Source of the DNA: Bacillus solimangrovi
Lineage (GTDB): Bacteria; Bacillota; Bacilli; Bacillales; Bacillaceae_N
DNA length: 64,000 nucleotides
Direction: 5' to 3'
Assembly (NCBI RefSeq): GCF_001742425.1
Contig: NZ_MJEH01000022.1
Location: forward strand, 1 to 64,000
Below, in pieces: positions 46,171 through 54,948 of the stretch (position 1 is its first letter; each line of letters begins with the position of its first letter). A model generated the notes under the pieces. The model had not been told where the DNA came from. It worked only from the letters and a program-made list of their open reading frames with translations, and did not search any database. The translations under genes were made by a program, and so were the position numbers.

Positions 46171-46259
46171 GATGAAACCTCCATTTTATAAGTTGTTTTG
46201 TTTAAACATTTATTCACTTTAGTACTCGCTATGTGACTTTATGATTATTTAAGCACTTA

Positions 46260-47432
46260 TTAACCTTGTACAGAATCAATTACTTGTTTTAATCGTTTTA
46301 ATCCTTCTTGAATATGAGCTTTTTGCGTAGCAATATTCATTCGAATAAACCCTTGCCCATTCTCTCCAAACGTATAACCTTGATTCAAAGCAAGCTTTCC
46401 TTCTTTTAGTAGAGCACGTTCTAACTTTTTGTGTTCGACATTTAATGCGCGACAATCGATCCACAAAAGGTATGTCCCTTCAGGTTCAATAAGTCTTATT
46501 GATGGTAATTCTGTTTCGAGAAAATCCTTTACAAGTTTCACATTATCCTCTATATATTCCATTAGACTATCTAACCAAATTCCACCATGAGTATACGCTG
46601 CCTCCAATGCAGTTAGACCAAAAATATTTAATGCATACAAACCTTGTTTCTTTTTTTGATTATCAACTTTCTTACGTAAGCCATCGTTCGGAATAATCAT
46701 ATAAGCGGCTTGTGTACCTGCAAGGTTAAATGTCTTACTCGGAGCTAGACATGTGATACTTATATCAGCAAACTCTTTTGATATTGATGCAAATGGAACA
46801 TGTTTTTGACCATTTAATGTTAAGTCCGCATGAATCTCATCACTAATGACTAAAATATTGTTCTTTATGCAAATGTCTCCAAGCTTCTGTAACTCATCCT
46901 TAGACCAGACCCTACCTACAGGGTTATGAGGGCTACATAGAATTAGCATTTTTGTTTCGTTGTCAATTATTTGTTCAAGATGATCAAAATCAATCTTATA
47001 TTGACCATCTTCAAGCTTAAGTGGATTTAAGGACAGTACACGTTCATTATCTTCAACCATCCCAAAGAACGGATAATAAACTGGTGGTTGAATAATGATT
47101 TTATCTCCAACTTCTGTTAGTGCATGAATAATAGTGCTAATTGCTGGAACAACTCCAAGTATGAACGAAATCCAATCCTGGTTAATTTCCCACTGATGAC
47201 GTTGAGAAAGCCATCCGGTTATTGATTGATAAGTGCTATCAGGAACATGTGGATAGCCATATATACCATGTTCTACTTTATCATTTAACGCTTCGATAAC
47301 TGGTTGTGGAGCCGGAAAATCCATATCTGCTACCCACATTGGATGCAAATCTTGTTCACCGAAGTATTTATTTACACCATCCCATTTGGCAGAATCTGAA
47401 CCCTTTCGATTATGTAACTGATCAAAATTCAT
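46260..47432 (-). CDS. patB: PatB/MalY-type pyridoxal-phosphate C-S lyase
   Basis: 390 residues from ATG at 47432 (GGGAGG ahead). PLP fold type I: HNPVGRVWSKDEL, ISDEIHADL and the Schiff-base lysine K233 in LAPSKTFNLAGTQ, close to PatB and MalY. These enzymes cleave cystathionine or cysteine to homocysteine or pyruvate and ammonia, with aminotransferase activity in some. The opening MNFDQLHNRKGSDSAKWDGV and WVADMDFPAPQPV are typical. Confidence 0.9.
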   Translation of the reverse strand: MNFDQLHNRKGSDSAKWDGVNKYFGEQDLHPMWVADMDFPAPQPVIEALNDKVEHGIYGYPHVPDSTYQSITGWLSQRHQWEINQDWISFILGVVPAISTIIHALTEVGDKIIIQPPVYYPFFGMVEDNERVLSLNPLKLEDGQYKIDFDHLEQIIDNETKMLILCSPHNPVGRVWSKDELQKLGDICIKNNILVISDEIHADLTLNGQKHVPFASISKEFADISITCLAPSKTFNLAGTQAAYMIIPNDGLRKKVDNQKKKQGLYALNIFGLTALEAAYTHGGIWLDSLMEYIEDNVKLVKDFLETELPSIRLIEPEGTYLLWIDCRALNVEHKKLERALLKEGKLALNQGYTFGENGQGFIRMNIATQKAHIQEGLKRLKQVIDSVQG

Positions 47433-47561
47433 AGCATCCTCCCTTTTATAAACATACACTACTACTAGTATAGGATAGGATACTCAAAAATGAAAAAGAA
47501 AACACTTATCTGACAATACTTCCTTTATCAATTATAATAAATAAGTTAGGAGGACTTAAAC

Positions 47562-48488
47562 ATGAAAACAGAAATATACATACTTGGTGGATTTCTAGGC
47601 AGTGGAAAAACAACGCTCCTTACAAATCTTCTTCAATATGAAAAAGAAAACAATCGAAAAGTGGCTGTTGTAATGAATGAAATTGGGCAAATTTCCATCG
47701 ACTCTACAGTCGTTGAAGATGATACTCCTTTGAAAGAATTACTTAATGGGTGTGTATGCTGCTCATTACAAGATCAGTTTGAAGTACAATTAGAAGACTT
47801 ACTACGTTCGAATGATTTAGACGTCATTTATATTGAGACCACTGGTGCTGCACACCCAATGGAAGTGTATGACGCTTGCCTGTCTCCAATATTCGCAAAT
47901 ACGGTAGATATGAGAGGCATTATTTCAATTGTTGATTTAAATAGATGGAAGAACCGTGAAAAATTAAGCCTTCAAATTCGCATGTTACTACTTGAGCAAA
48001 TTAAACATGCAGATGTTCTCTTATTAAATAAAATGGATTTAGTTGAAAACGATGAACAAGCTGCATTATTATATGAAATTCAATCTATTAACCCGAAGGC
48101 GAAGACATTCTTCACTTCTTTTTCCAAAATTAACCCTACACACTTACTTAATACAAAATTGATTAAAAAAGAAGCATACAATGCAGCTCATATTACGAAA
48201 CATTTAAATATGAAATCATTTGTATATACATTTCAATCTTCGATTAACAGAATTGATTTCGAAAATTTCTTAAGGTCTTTGCCTGATAATGTCTTTCGCA
48301 TCAAAGGATTCATACAGTTCACTGATTCAACAACGATCTACTCTTTTCAATACTCGTATGGTGTTCCAACTTTATTGCCTGACTTAATGAAAATGCCGCT
48401 TACTCTGGTTTTCATTGGTGAAAGCATTAATCAAGATAAGATGATAACTGAACTTCAATTACTAGAACAAAAGAATCCAACTAAATGA
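47562..48488 (+). CDS. COG0523 (CobW/ZNG1-type) GTPase, putative metallochaperone
   Basis: 308 residues, AGGAGG ahead of the ATG. Walker A GGFLGSGKTT (9-18), the family metal-binding C64-V-C66-C67 in LNGCVCCSL, ETTGAAHPMEV, and the guanine-specific NKMD. The C-terminal domain (about 200-300) is the CobW C-terminal beta fold. Members deliver zinc or cobalt to client enzymes in a GTP-dependent way. No Zur-type box is obvious upstream. The gene is not linked to cobalamin synthesis, so zinc chaperone is more likely. Confidence 0.9.
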   Translation: MKTEIYILGGFLGSGKTTLLTNLLQYEKENNRKVAVVMNEIGQISIDSTVVEDDTPLKELLNGCVCCSLQDQFEVQLEDLLRSNDLDVIYIETTGAAHPMEVYDACLSPIFANTVDMRGIISIVDLNRWKNREKLSLQIRMLLLEQIKHADVLLLNKMDLVENDEQAALLYEIQSINPKAKTFFTSFSKINPTHLLNTKLIKKEAYNAAHITKHLNMKSFVYTFQSSINRIDFENFLRSLPDNVFRIKGFIQFTDSTTIYSFQYSYGVPTLLPDLMKMPLTLVFIGESINQDKMITELQLLEQKNPTK

Positions 48489-48518
48489 TAAAAACCGCTG
48501 GATGATCCAGCGGTTTTT
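48489..48518. terminator. Bidirectional terminator
   Basis: AAAACCGCTGGA (48491-48502) pairs with TCCAGCGGTTTT around three bases, T runs on both sides, between convergent COG0523 and aldo-keto reductase genes. Confidence 0.85.
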
Positions 48519-48521
48519 ATT

Positions 48522-49361
48522 TTACATCTTGTCATAAGGAAATTTATCGGGATCATATCCCGTTCGCTCGTTCTTATCTAAATTGGCCATTTGTTTCATT
48601 TCTTCTTCCGTTAAATTGAAATCATAAATATTTGCATTTTCGATGATACGTCTTTCATTACTTGATTTTGGAATTGTAATAATCTCATTTTGAATTTCCC
48701 AACGTAACGTTATTTGAGCTGGTGTTTTATTATATTTCATAGATAATCCTTGAATAATAGAGTTATCAAACACCTTACCACGCATTAGTGGTGCCCACGC
48801 TTCTATGAAGATATTATGTTCTTTACAAAAAGAATGAAGTTCTGGTTGTTGTAAATATGGGTGATATTCTACTTGGTTCACAACTGGCACTACTTCACTA
48901 TTTTCCATAATGTCTTGTAAATGGTGAATGTGAAAATTACAAACTCCTATCGCTCTTACAGAACCATCTTTATATAACTTTTCTAATGCTTTCCATGTAT
49001 CAATATACTTACCAGGCACAGGCCAGTGTATTAAATATAGATCAATATATTCTATTCCTAGTTTCTTTCTACTTCTCTCAAATGCTTTTATTGTTTCATC
49101 GTATCCTTGTTCGCTATTCCATACCTTTGTCGTAACAAATATGTCCTCTCTTTTCATTCCTGATTCTTCAATTGCTGTTCCTATCTCTTCTTCGTTATCA
49201 TAAAACGATGCAGTATCAATTAGTCGATAACCATGTTTCATCGCGACTTTGACAGCGTCATTTGTTTCTTGAGAATGTGTCATTTTGTATGTACCCAATC
49301 CAAATGATGGCATGTGAACTCCATTATTTAATACTACACAATCTTTTATATTTCGAATCAA
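48522..49361 (-). CDS. Aldo-keto reductase
   Basis: 279 residues from TTG at 49361, with AAGGAGG ahead. The AKR barrel with MPSFGLGTYKM, the catalytic tetrad D-Y-K-H in RLIDTASFYDNEEEIG, VTTKVW and DLYLIHWPVPG, and the NADPH-binding IPKSSNERRI. It resembles AKR5-type methylglyoxal or aldehyde reductases of Bacillus. Physiological substrate unknown. Confidence 0.93.
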   Translation of the reverse strand: MIRNIKDCVVLNNGVHMPSFGLGTYKMTHSQETNDAVKVAMKHGYRLIDTASFYDNEEEIGTAIEESGMKREDIFVTTKVWNSEQGYDETIKAFERSRKKLGIEYIDLYLIHWPVPGKYIDTWKALEKLYKDGSVRAIGVCNFHIHHLQDIMENSEVVPVVNQVEYHPYLQQPELHSFCKEHNIFIEAWAPLMRGKVFDNSIIQGLSMKYNKTPAQITLRWEIQNEIITIPKSSNERRIIENANIYDFNLTEEEMKQMANLDKNERTGYDPDKFPYDKM

Positions 49362-49496
49362 TTTAGCTACCTCCTTAAAATGTAAATAATCATTTCTATT
49401 ATCCTTCTTAGATTAGCTGATAATTAAATTTTACTCAATAAAATGGTGTTTAATCAGTTATAATTAGTTTGTTATAAAATAAATAAATGATATACA

Positions 49497-49517
49497 AAAT
49501 ACGGTATGTGAAATTTT
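49497..49517 (+). repeat. 21-base exact repeat, second copy
   Basis: The sequence with core TACGGTATGTGAAATTT matches 1606-1626 exactly over 21 bases. Here it lies about 90 bases upstream of the AAA ATPase start. A partial relative (GATATGTGAAATTT) is near 50849. Confidence 0.5.
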
Positions 49518-49542
49518 CCAAATAAATGATATTTTCTTTTCA

Positions 49543-49557
49543 TGAGAATGATTGCCA
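49543..49557 (+). promoter_or_regulatory. Possible Fur-type box
   Basis: TGAGAATGATTGCCA agrees with 12 of 15 positions of the 7-1-7 Fur consensus TGATAATNATTATCA, 50 bases upstream of the AAA ATPase start. Such matches occur by chance in AT-rich DNA. Confidence 0.3.
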
Positions 49558-49606
49558 TTCTTTTTTTATTCATTGTACAATTAACATTACTTTAGAGGTG
49601 ATCTAT

Positions 49607-50362
49607 ATGGATCGAAATTTCAGCAATCAATATTTACGGACCATTGATTTAAAAAGAGAACAAATCCAATCATTCTCTTCCTATCCTTTTGATTTACCTG
49701 TTGTAGAAAATCTTCAAGAATTATCTCTACATCCGAAGGTAACGTACCTTATCGGTGAAAATGGGATGGGTAAATCAACACTATTAGAAGCAGTCGCTAT
49801 TGCTATAGGGTTTAACCCTGAAGGTGGAACGTTCAATATTAATTTTTCAACTGAAAACACTCATTCTGAACTAGAGAAATATATTAAGCTTGTAAAAGGA
49901 ACAAAAAAACCGAAAGATGGATTTTTCTTGAGAGCAGAATCATTCTATAATGTCGCAACTAATATTGATCAACTTGATCGAGATCCTGAAGGTGGCGGGA
50001 AAATTATTAATTCATTTGGTGGAAAATCACTGCATGAACAGTCGCATGGGGAAGCTTTTTTTTCAACATTTTTAAATAGGTTTGGGGGCAATGGTCTATA
50101 CATTTTAGATGAACCAGAAGCAGCACTATCTCCATTACGACAGCTTTCCATGTTATCCCGAATTCATGATTTAGTGAACTTAAATTCCCAATTTATAATT
50201 GCTACCCATTCTCCAATAATAATGGCTTATCCTAATGCATTGATTTATGAACTAACATCAGATGGGATACGAGAAACAACTCTTGAAGCAACTCAACATT
50301 ATCAAATTATGAAACAGTTTTTTGATGATCGAGAACGATTATTGTATCATTTACTTCAATAG
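49607..50362 (+). CDS. AAA-family ATPase (ABC-like ATP-binding protein)
   Basis: 251 residues from ATG at 49607, with GAGGTGAT ahead; the longer frame upstream lacks a site. Walker A GENGMGKST (about 55), a signature-like SHGEAFFSTF, Walker B LYILDEPEAALS and a final ATHSPIIMAYPNA switch region. It is the compact single-domain AAA15/ABC-like type often linked to phage defence or metal or siderophore uptake, but no partner is adjacent. Function unknown. Confidence 0.85.
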   Translation: MDRNFSNQYLRTIDLKREQIQSFSSYPFDLPVVENLQELSLHPKVTYLIGENGMGKSTLLEAVAIAIGFNPEGGTFNINFSTENTHSELEKYIKLVKGTKKPKDGFFLRAESFYNVATNIDQLDRDPEGGGKIINSFGGKSLHEQSHGEAFFSTFLNRFGGNGLYILDEPEAALSPLRQLSMLSRIHDLVNLNSQFIIATHSPIIMAYPNALIYELTSDGIRETTLEATQHYQIMKQFFDDRERLLYHLLQ

Positions 50363-50377
50363 TTCTCATTTTACGAG

Positions 50378-50416
50378 AAGGAGCAATTGTTACTGTTTCA
50401 TAACAATTGCTCCTCG
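50378..50416 (+). terminator. Terminator after the AAA ATPase gene
   Basis: GGAGCAATTGTTA (50380-50392) pairs perfectly with TAACAATTGCTCC (50401-50413). Little T on either side. Confidence 0.7.
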
Positions 50417-50459
50417 AATAAGTTATTCAACATGTTAACTAATAACAACTTAAATGCTG

Positions 50460-50714
50460 TTATTTATGATGAATGGCTTCTAGCGCTCTATGCTCATCTT
50501 CTTTTGCAACATAAAACTTGTATTCAACACCATAATTGTTATGTGTAAAACTTTCTCTCTGAGCTAAACTAACGTCTGATGCAACACGGAACTTAACGTT
50601 TGAACTTAACAATTTGCCCTTTATCTTATAATAGTTATCAAGGTGTAGTGAAGTGTAAACTAGTGTCCTTTTCCTAGAGAATAAATATTCAATACCATTA
50701 ACAAGAAAGTTCAT
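50460..50714 (-). CDS. Small DUF2007-like protein
   Basis: 84 residues, GGGGG ahead of the ATG. The order LVYTSLHLDNYYKIKGKLLSSNVKFRVASD ... YKFYVAKEDEHRALEAIHHK resembles the ferredoxin-like DUF2007 'signal transducing' family, where one helix-strand unit ends with a residue run packing on AIxxx. This is by impression only. No cysteines or catalytic residues. Confidence 0.55.
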   Translation of the reverse strand: MNFLVNGIEYLFSRKRTLVYTSLHLDNYYKIKGKLLSSNVKFRVASDVSLAQRESFTHNNYGVEYKFYVAKEDEHRALEAIHHK

Positions 50715-50910
50715 GAAATCCCCCTTTTTACTAAATCACAAAAGAAACGTACTTTACTGTCGTTTATATAAAAAGTAATTAATGCTATTATATTACAAAT
50801 TAGGGTAATTTAAATTATTTTTAAATAAGATGTAATATAAGCACAATATGATATGTGAAATTTAAAAAAGGAAAAAGGATACGAATGAACTGTAAGTCAC
50901 GTCTTAACTA

Positions 50911-51708
50911 TTATTCTTCAAACATCTTATTTAACATCTGATACGTCTCTGGAAATTCTGCTTCATACTTTAAGTATGTTGGAATTGGATAGCGAACCCC
51001 ACCTTTATGTGTTCCGTGTAATCCCTCAATAAATCCATCAATCATTGAAGCTGGAATTGTAAATGCCATTTCGTGATCTTGAGTTTGACCATAAATTCGA
51101 TCTCCATAACAAGGTAAAATAACTTGAGGTTTATTTGTTTGTTTCGTTCGAACGATAAGATCAGCGCAATCAGCCCTAGATGAAAAACTAGAGGTAATCT
51201 CTCCTCCTGTTGTGTAAAGTGCCGCTGCTACCATTCTCATCACTTGCGCCGAGTTTGCATACATTACGAAAAGTTCAGGTTCAAAAGTGGTTCGTGTTAA
51301 TGGTGCAATCAAGATTGTTCCTGCTTCTTGTTTCGAAAACTTCGGAACAGCATTTTCAGTTTTCTCACCTAATGAACACGTTTTAGTATACATTTGATTC
51401 GGTAGATTTCCTTTTTTATAAAAATCTACTTCATCTTCATAACCAAATGCAATTTTAGCAATTGGACAAGATTGATCTTCTGCCCCCATTGCCATTGCCC
51501 ACCCGTAACGACGAGACATTGTGACTGCCTGACATATCGTAAATGTCGTGTGAAGGTCTTTTTTAGGTCTTTTAACCTTTGGTGGTAATAATTCTTCTTC
51601 ATCCATAACCCTTATAGATAATGGAAATGTATCAGGGCGTACATATTTTTCAATCGCTTCATTTAATTGTTTAATTTTCTCTACATTTGCTATAACTGTT
51701 TCTTCCAT
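50911..51708 (-). CDS. DUF169-family protein
   Basis: 265 residues. Internal features of DUF169: PLSIRVMDEEE at the start, TICQAVTMSRRYGWAMAMGAEDQSCPIAKIAFGY with conserved cysteines, GEITSSFSSRADCADLIVRT and LPCYGDRIYGQTQDHEMAFTIPASM. Several conserved cysteines suggest a metal or iron-sulfur site. Function of the family is unknown. It is a single gene on the minus strand. Confidence 0.85.
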   Translation of the reverse strand: MEETVIANVEKIKQLNEAIEKYVRPDTFPLSIRVMDEEELLPPKVKRPKKDLHTTFTICQAVTMSRRYGWAMAMGAEDQSCPIAKIAFGYEDEVDFYKKGNLPNQMYTKTCSLGEKTENAVPKFSKQEAGTILIAPLTRTTFEPELFVMYANSAQVMRMVAAALYTTGGEITSSFSSRADCADLIVRTKQTNKPQVILPCYGDRIYGQTQDHEMAFTIPASMIDGFIEGLHGTHKGGVRYPIPTYLKYEAEFPETYQMLNKMFEE

Positions 51709-51830
51709 TTCACATCCACTCCTCCAATTTTATATTTTCTTAATATTTTGACACTTAAATATGAAATCCTGCTTTTCATAGGACAATCTATGTTAATCAT
51801 ATAGTGATAGAAGAAAGAGGAGGTGGAAGG

Positions 51831-51965
51831 ATGTTTAAAATGATTTGCTTCGTTACAATTTCATTACTACATGAATATTGGCTTTATCATCACCTTCCAA
51901 CCGTTCATTATTATCAAATATGCAATAACATTATGAAAAAAAACAGCATGAAAAAACGCCATTAA
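51831..51965 (+). CDS. Tiny ORF with a strong ribosome binding site, 44 residues
   Basis: AGAGGAGG lies just upstream of the ATG. The product (MFKMICFVTISLLHEYWLYH, then a histidine- and tyrosine-rich stretch, KKNSMKKRH) is short and basic at the end. Seven histidines are present, and it lies convergent to mntD. No family known. The stop codon lies within the shared terminator hairpin. Confidence 0.5.
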   Translation: MFKMICFVTISLLHEYWLYHHLPTVHYYQICNNIMKKNSMKKRH

Positions 51966-51979
51966 ATGGCGCTTTTTTA
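51951..51979. terminator. Bidirectional terminator at the end of mntD
   Basis: A and T runs flank CGCCATTAAATGGCG, giving T runs on both strands between the tiny ORF and mntD. Confidence 0.75.
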
Positions 51980-52864
51980 TCATTGTGGTCTTGTTTGGAT
52001 CTTTCTTCTGACAAGCCATTTCGATAACAATCCATGTGTAGGTGATAAGATAAAAGTAATCATGAATATAATACCTGCTGTTGTCGCCATAGCGCCAGAA
52101 ATTGAAACATTCAAGAAAGTAGCACTATAATAACCTAATACCGCACTTAATGCACCAATTACGGCACTTAATAAAAGCATAACGTGCAATTTGTCAGTTA
52201 ACAAATATGCAGTAGCTCCAGGAACGATTAACATAGCAACAACTAAAATCGCACCAACACTGTCAAACGAAGCAACTGTTGTAATTGAAACCATGCCCAT
52301 TAACACATAATGTATGAACATTACTGGAATTCCAATCGCAGCAGCCATATGTGGGTCAAAAGAACAAATTTTAAACTCTTTGTAAAATAATATAATTAGT
52401 AATAGGTTAACGATGAGTACAAACCCTAACATCCATACAGCTGTCGGTCCTAGATCGATCCCCCTCCATACCCATGTATCCCAAGGAACAAACGTAATCT
52501 CTCCCATCAGGGCATGGTTTACATCTAAGTGCACATTACCTGCATAAATTGAAATTAAGATAACTCCAACAGCAAATAACGAGGTGAATACAACACCGAT
52601 TGCAGCATCTGATTGTACACCACTAGAATCAAGCACTTGAACAAAGAATGCTGTCAAAAGCCCCACAATTGTCGCACCTATTAACATGTATATTCCATCT
52701 AAAGACTGACTAACTAAGAATGCTAACACGATCCCAAGGAGAACAGTATGACTAATCGCATCTGCTAGCATTGCCATTTTACGTAATATTAAGAAACAGC
52801 CCGTAATCCCACAAGTAATACCGACAAGAGATCCTGTAACTAATATCCAAGCTTCATAAGTCAT
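51980..52864 (-). CDS. mntD: Manganese ABC transporter permease MntD
   Basis: 294 residues, about eight membrane segments. Typical metal ABC-3 permease features are GSLVGITCGITGCFLILRKMAMLADAISHTVLLG, VASFDSVGAILVVAMLIVPGATAYLLTDKL and YYSATFLNVSISGAMAT. The start overlaps mntC by four bases (ATGA). It is the last gene of mntABCD. Confidence 0.92.
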   Translation of the reverse strand: MTYEAWILVTGSLVGITCGITGCFLILRKMAMLADAISHTVLLGIVLAFLVSQSLDGIYMLIGATIVGLLTAFFVQVLDSSGVQSDAAIGVVFTSLFAVGVILISIYAGNVHLDVNHALMGEITFVPWDTWVWRGIDLGPTAVWMLGFVLIVNLLLIILFYKEFKICSFDPHMAAAIGIPVMFIHYVLMGMVSITTVASFDSVGAILVVAMLIVPGATAYLLTDKLHVMLLLSAVIGALSAVLGYYSATFLNVSISGAMATTAGIIFMITFILSPTHGLLSKWLVRRKIQTRPQ

Positions 52865-54177
52865 ATGCTCACCTCCTCATGTTTCATGTTCGCTCTTGAA
52901 TGAAGTACAAGCTTCGGTTCTCTACCATATTGATGTAACAATTCCTTTAACCGTTCTGTTACATGATTAGGTAAGTTTGAAATTTCAAATCTCACACTAT
53001 CATCATTCATTACATTAAATTCGCGTTCATGCATAAGAAATACTTCATGCATACGATATTGTAACGTTAATTCATGCGCAACCATCACACCATCATCTGT
53101 AAGCATGAGATGATTAGCTTCATTAAGATTCACAAAACCTTTACCTTCAAGCCTTTTTAATATTGATGTGAAGTATGTTTTAGAAATTGGTCGACGCTGA
53201 TTTACTTGCTCAAAAGAAAATGTAGAAATTTCATTTTGTCTATTCTCTTCACATAATTCGTAAAGTGAAATAAGTACATTTTCTTTTGCGATTTGTGATT
53301 GAAGTTTGAAGTGACGAATAACCTTCATCGTTAATCCTCTTCGCGGTGCAAATAACAATGAGATAATAAACAAGATTGTAGCAGCGATGACTATAATTGG
53401 ACCTGTTGCAAGTCCCTCAGACATCGTACTGATTATTGTTCCGAGTATACCTGAAATACCACCTATTGCTCCTGATAAAACGATCATCACACTTAACTTC
53501 TCAGTCCAATAACGTGCTGCAATTGCTGGTGTAATCAACATGGCTGACATTAATACAACACCTACTGCTTGAATACCAATTACAACTGCACCTACAATTA
53601 ATACCATTAATAAAGCATTAAGACCTTTTACTGGTAATCCAAGGCCTTTCGCAAAGTTCACATCAAACGTCAATAGTTTAAACTCCTTGAAGAACAGAGC
53701 AGTAATCAACAACAGTACAACTGCTGATACTGTAATAAATTTCACATCACTTCCGACTAGCGATGCTGCCTGACCGAATATAAAATCATCAAGACCACTT
53801 TTATTACCAGTCGAACTTTGCGTTATTCTCGTTAATAAAACGATACCAAACCCGAAGAAAACAGTTAGAACAAGACCGATCGCTGTATCTTCTTTAATTC
53901 TAGAATTTTTCGATATTACTTGAATGAAATAAGTTGCGAGTAAGCCAAAAATCACTGCCCCTAGTAGAAAAAGAGGCATTGACTTCTCCCCATATAACAT
54001 AAACGCAATACACACACCAGGTAATGCTGCATGTGCCATAGCATCACCTAGTAGGCTTTGCTTGCGAAGTAACGCAAAACTTCCTAGTACGCCACTAGTA
54101 ATCCCTAACAATAATGTGCCTGTTAGAACCCATTGTGTGTTCGCATCTGCTAACATTGCAATAACCGATGAAATCAA
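52861..54177 (-). CDS. mntC: Manganese ABC transporter permease MntC with C-terminal winged-helix-like domain
   Basis: 438 residues. The first about 285 form the ABC-3 permease (LRKQSLLGDAMAHAALPGVCIAFM, AVGVVLMSAMLITPAIAARYW). A cytoplasmic tail of about 150 residues follows, with NVLISLYELCEEN, SKTYFTSILKRLEGKGFVNLNEANHLMLTDDGVMVAHELTLQYRMHEVFLMHE, which reads like a DtxR/MntR helix-turn-helix plus dimerisation helix. The similar length of Bacillus subtilis MntC suggests this tail is normal in this branch. It may sense metal or bind the ATPase. Confidence 0.9.
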   Translation of the reverse strand: MISSVIAMLADANTQWVLTGTLLLGITSGVLGSFALLRKQSLLGDAMAHAALPGVCIAFMLYGEKSMPLFLLGAVIFGLLATYFIQVISKNSRIKEDTAIGLVLTVFFGFGIVLLTRITQSSTGNKSGLDDFIFGQAASLVGSDVKFITVSAVVLLLITALFFKEFKLLTFDVNFAKGLGLPVKGLNALLMVLIVGAVVIGIQAVGVVLMSAMLITPAIAARYWTEKLSVMIVLSGAIGGISGILGTIISTMSEGLATGPIIVIAATILFIISLLFAPRRGLTMKVIRHFKLQSQIAKENVLISLYELCEENRQNEISTFSFEQVNQRRPISKTYFTSILKRLEGKGFVNLNEANHLMLTDDGVMVAHELTLQYRMHEVFLMHEREFNVMNDDSVRFEISNLPNHVTERLKELLHQYGREPKLVLHSRANMKHEEVSI

Positions 54178-54188
54178 GCTGCTCCCTC

Positions 54189-54935
54189 CTAATTTGTTAT
54201 GATTGCGTTCCTCTGTTCCAAAAACGTCAATCTTCCTCCATACGTCTTTTGTAAATGATCAATTGTAAATACCTCATTAGTAGGTCCTATTTCAATAAGG
54301 CGCATATTTAGAAGCATCGTCCAATCAAAGTATTCGGGAACAGTTTGTAAGTCATGGTGAACAACAAGTACTGTCTTTCCTTGTTCTTTCAACTCATTCA
54401 ATAGTGTAATAATTGCTTTCTCTGTCGCTGCATCTACCCCTACAAATGGTTCATCCATAAAATAGATTGTAGCGTCTTGTGCAAGTGCACGAGCCAAAAA
54501 CACTCGTTGTTGTTGACCTCCTGAAAGTTGACTGATTTGTCGATTTGCATATGCACTCATTCCCACTTTATCAAGACATTCTTTTGCAAAATCAACATCT
54601 TTTTTAGATGGTCGTTTGACCCATCCAATGTGTCCATACCTTCCCATTAACACTACATCAAGTGCATTTGTTGGAAAATCCCAATCTACATCGCCACGTT
54701 GTGGAACATACCCAATCAACTTACGTTGTTTTTTATATGGCTTTCCATAAATATCGACGGTTCCACTTGCACGAGGAATTAATCCTAGAATTGCCTTAAT
54801 AAGAGTTGATTTTCCAGCACCATTAGGGCCGACGATTCCGATTAATTTCCCTTCAGGAACTGTAAAGCTTACTTCTGATAACACAGGTTTTTTTTGATAA
54901 GCAACCGTCATATTTTCTACTTTAAGTGCATCCAT
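54189..54935 (-). CDS. mntB: Manganese ABC transporter ATPase MntB
   Basis: 248 residues. Walker A GPNGAGKST, Q-loop VPQRGDVDWDFP, signature LSGGQQQRVFLARALAQ, Walker B IYFMDEPFVGVD and switch H in VVHHDLQTV. It is the energising subunit of the mntABCD importer, sharing the operon with MntA upstream. Confidence 0.94.
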   Translation of the reverse strand: MDALKVENMTVAYQKKPVLSEVSFTVPEGKLIGIVGPNGAGKSTLIKAILGLIPRASGTVDIYGKPYKKQRKLIGYVPQRGDVDWDFPTNALDVVLMGRYGHIGWVKRPSKKDVDFAKECLDKVGMSAYANRQISQLSGGQQQRVFLARALAQDATIYFMDEPFVGVDAATEKAIITLLNELKEQGKTVLVVHHDLQTVPEYFDWTMLLNMRLIEIGPTNEVFTIDHLQKTYGGRLTFLEQRNAIITN

Positions 54936-54948
54936 ATTTTTTCCCCTA

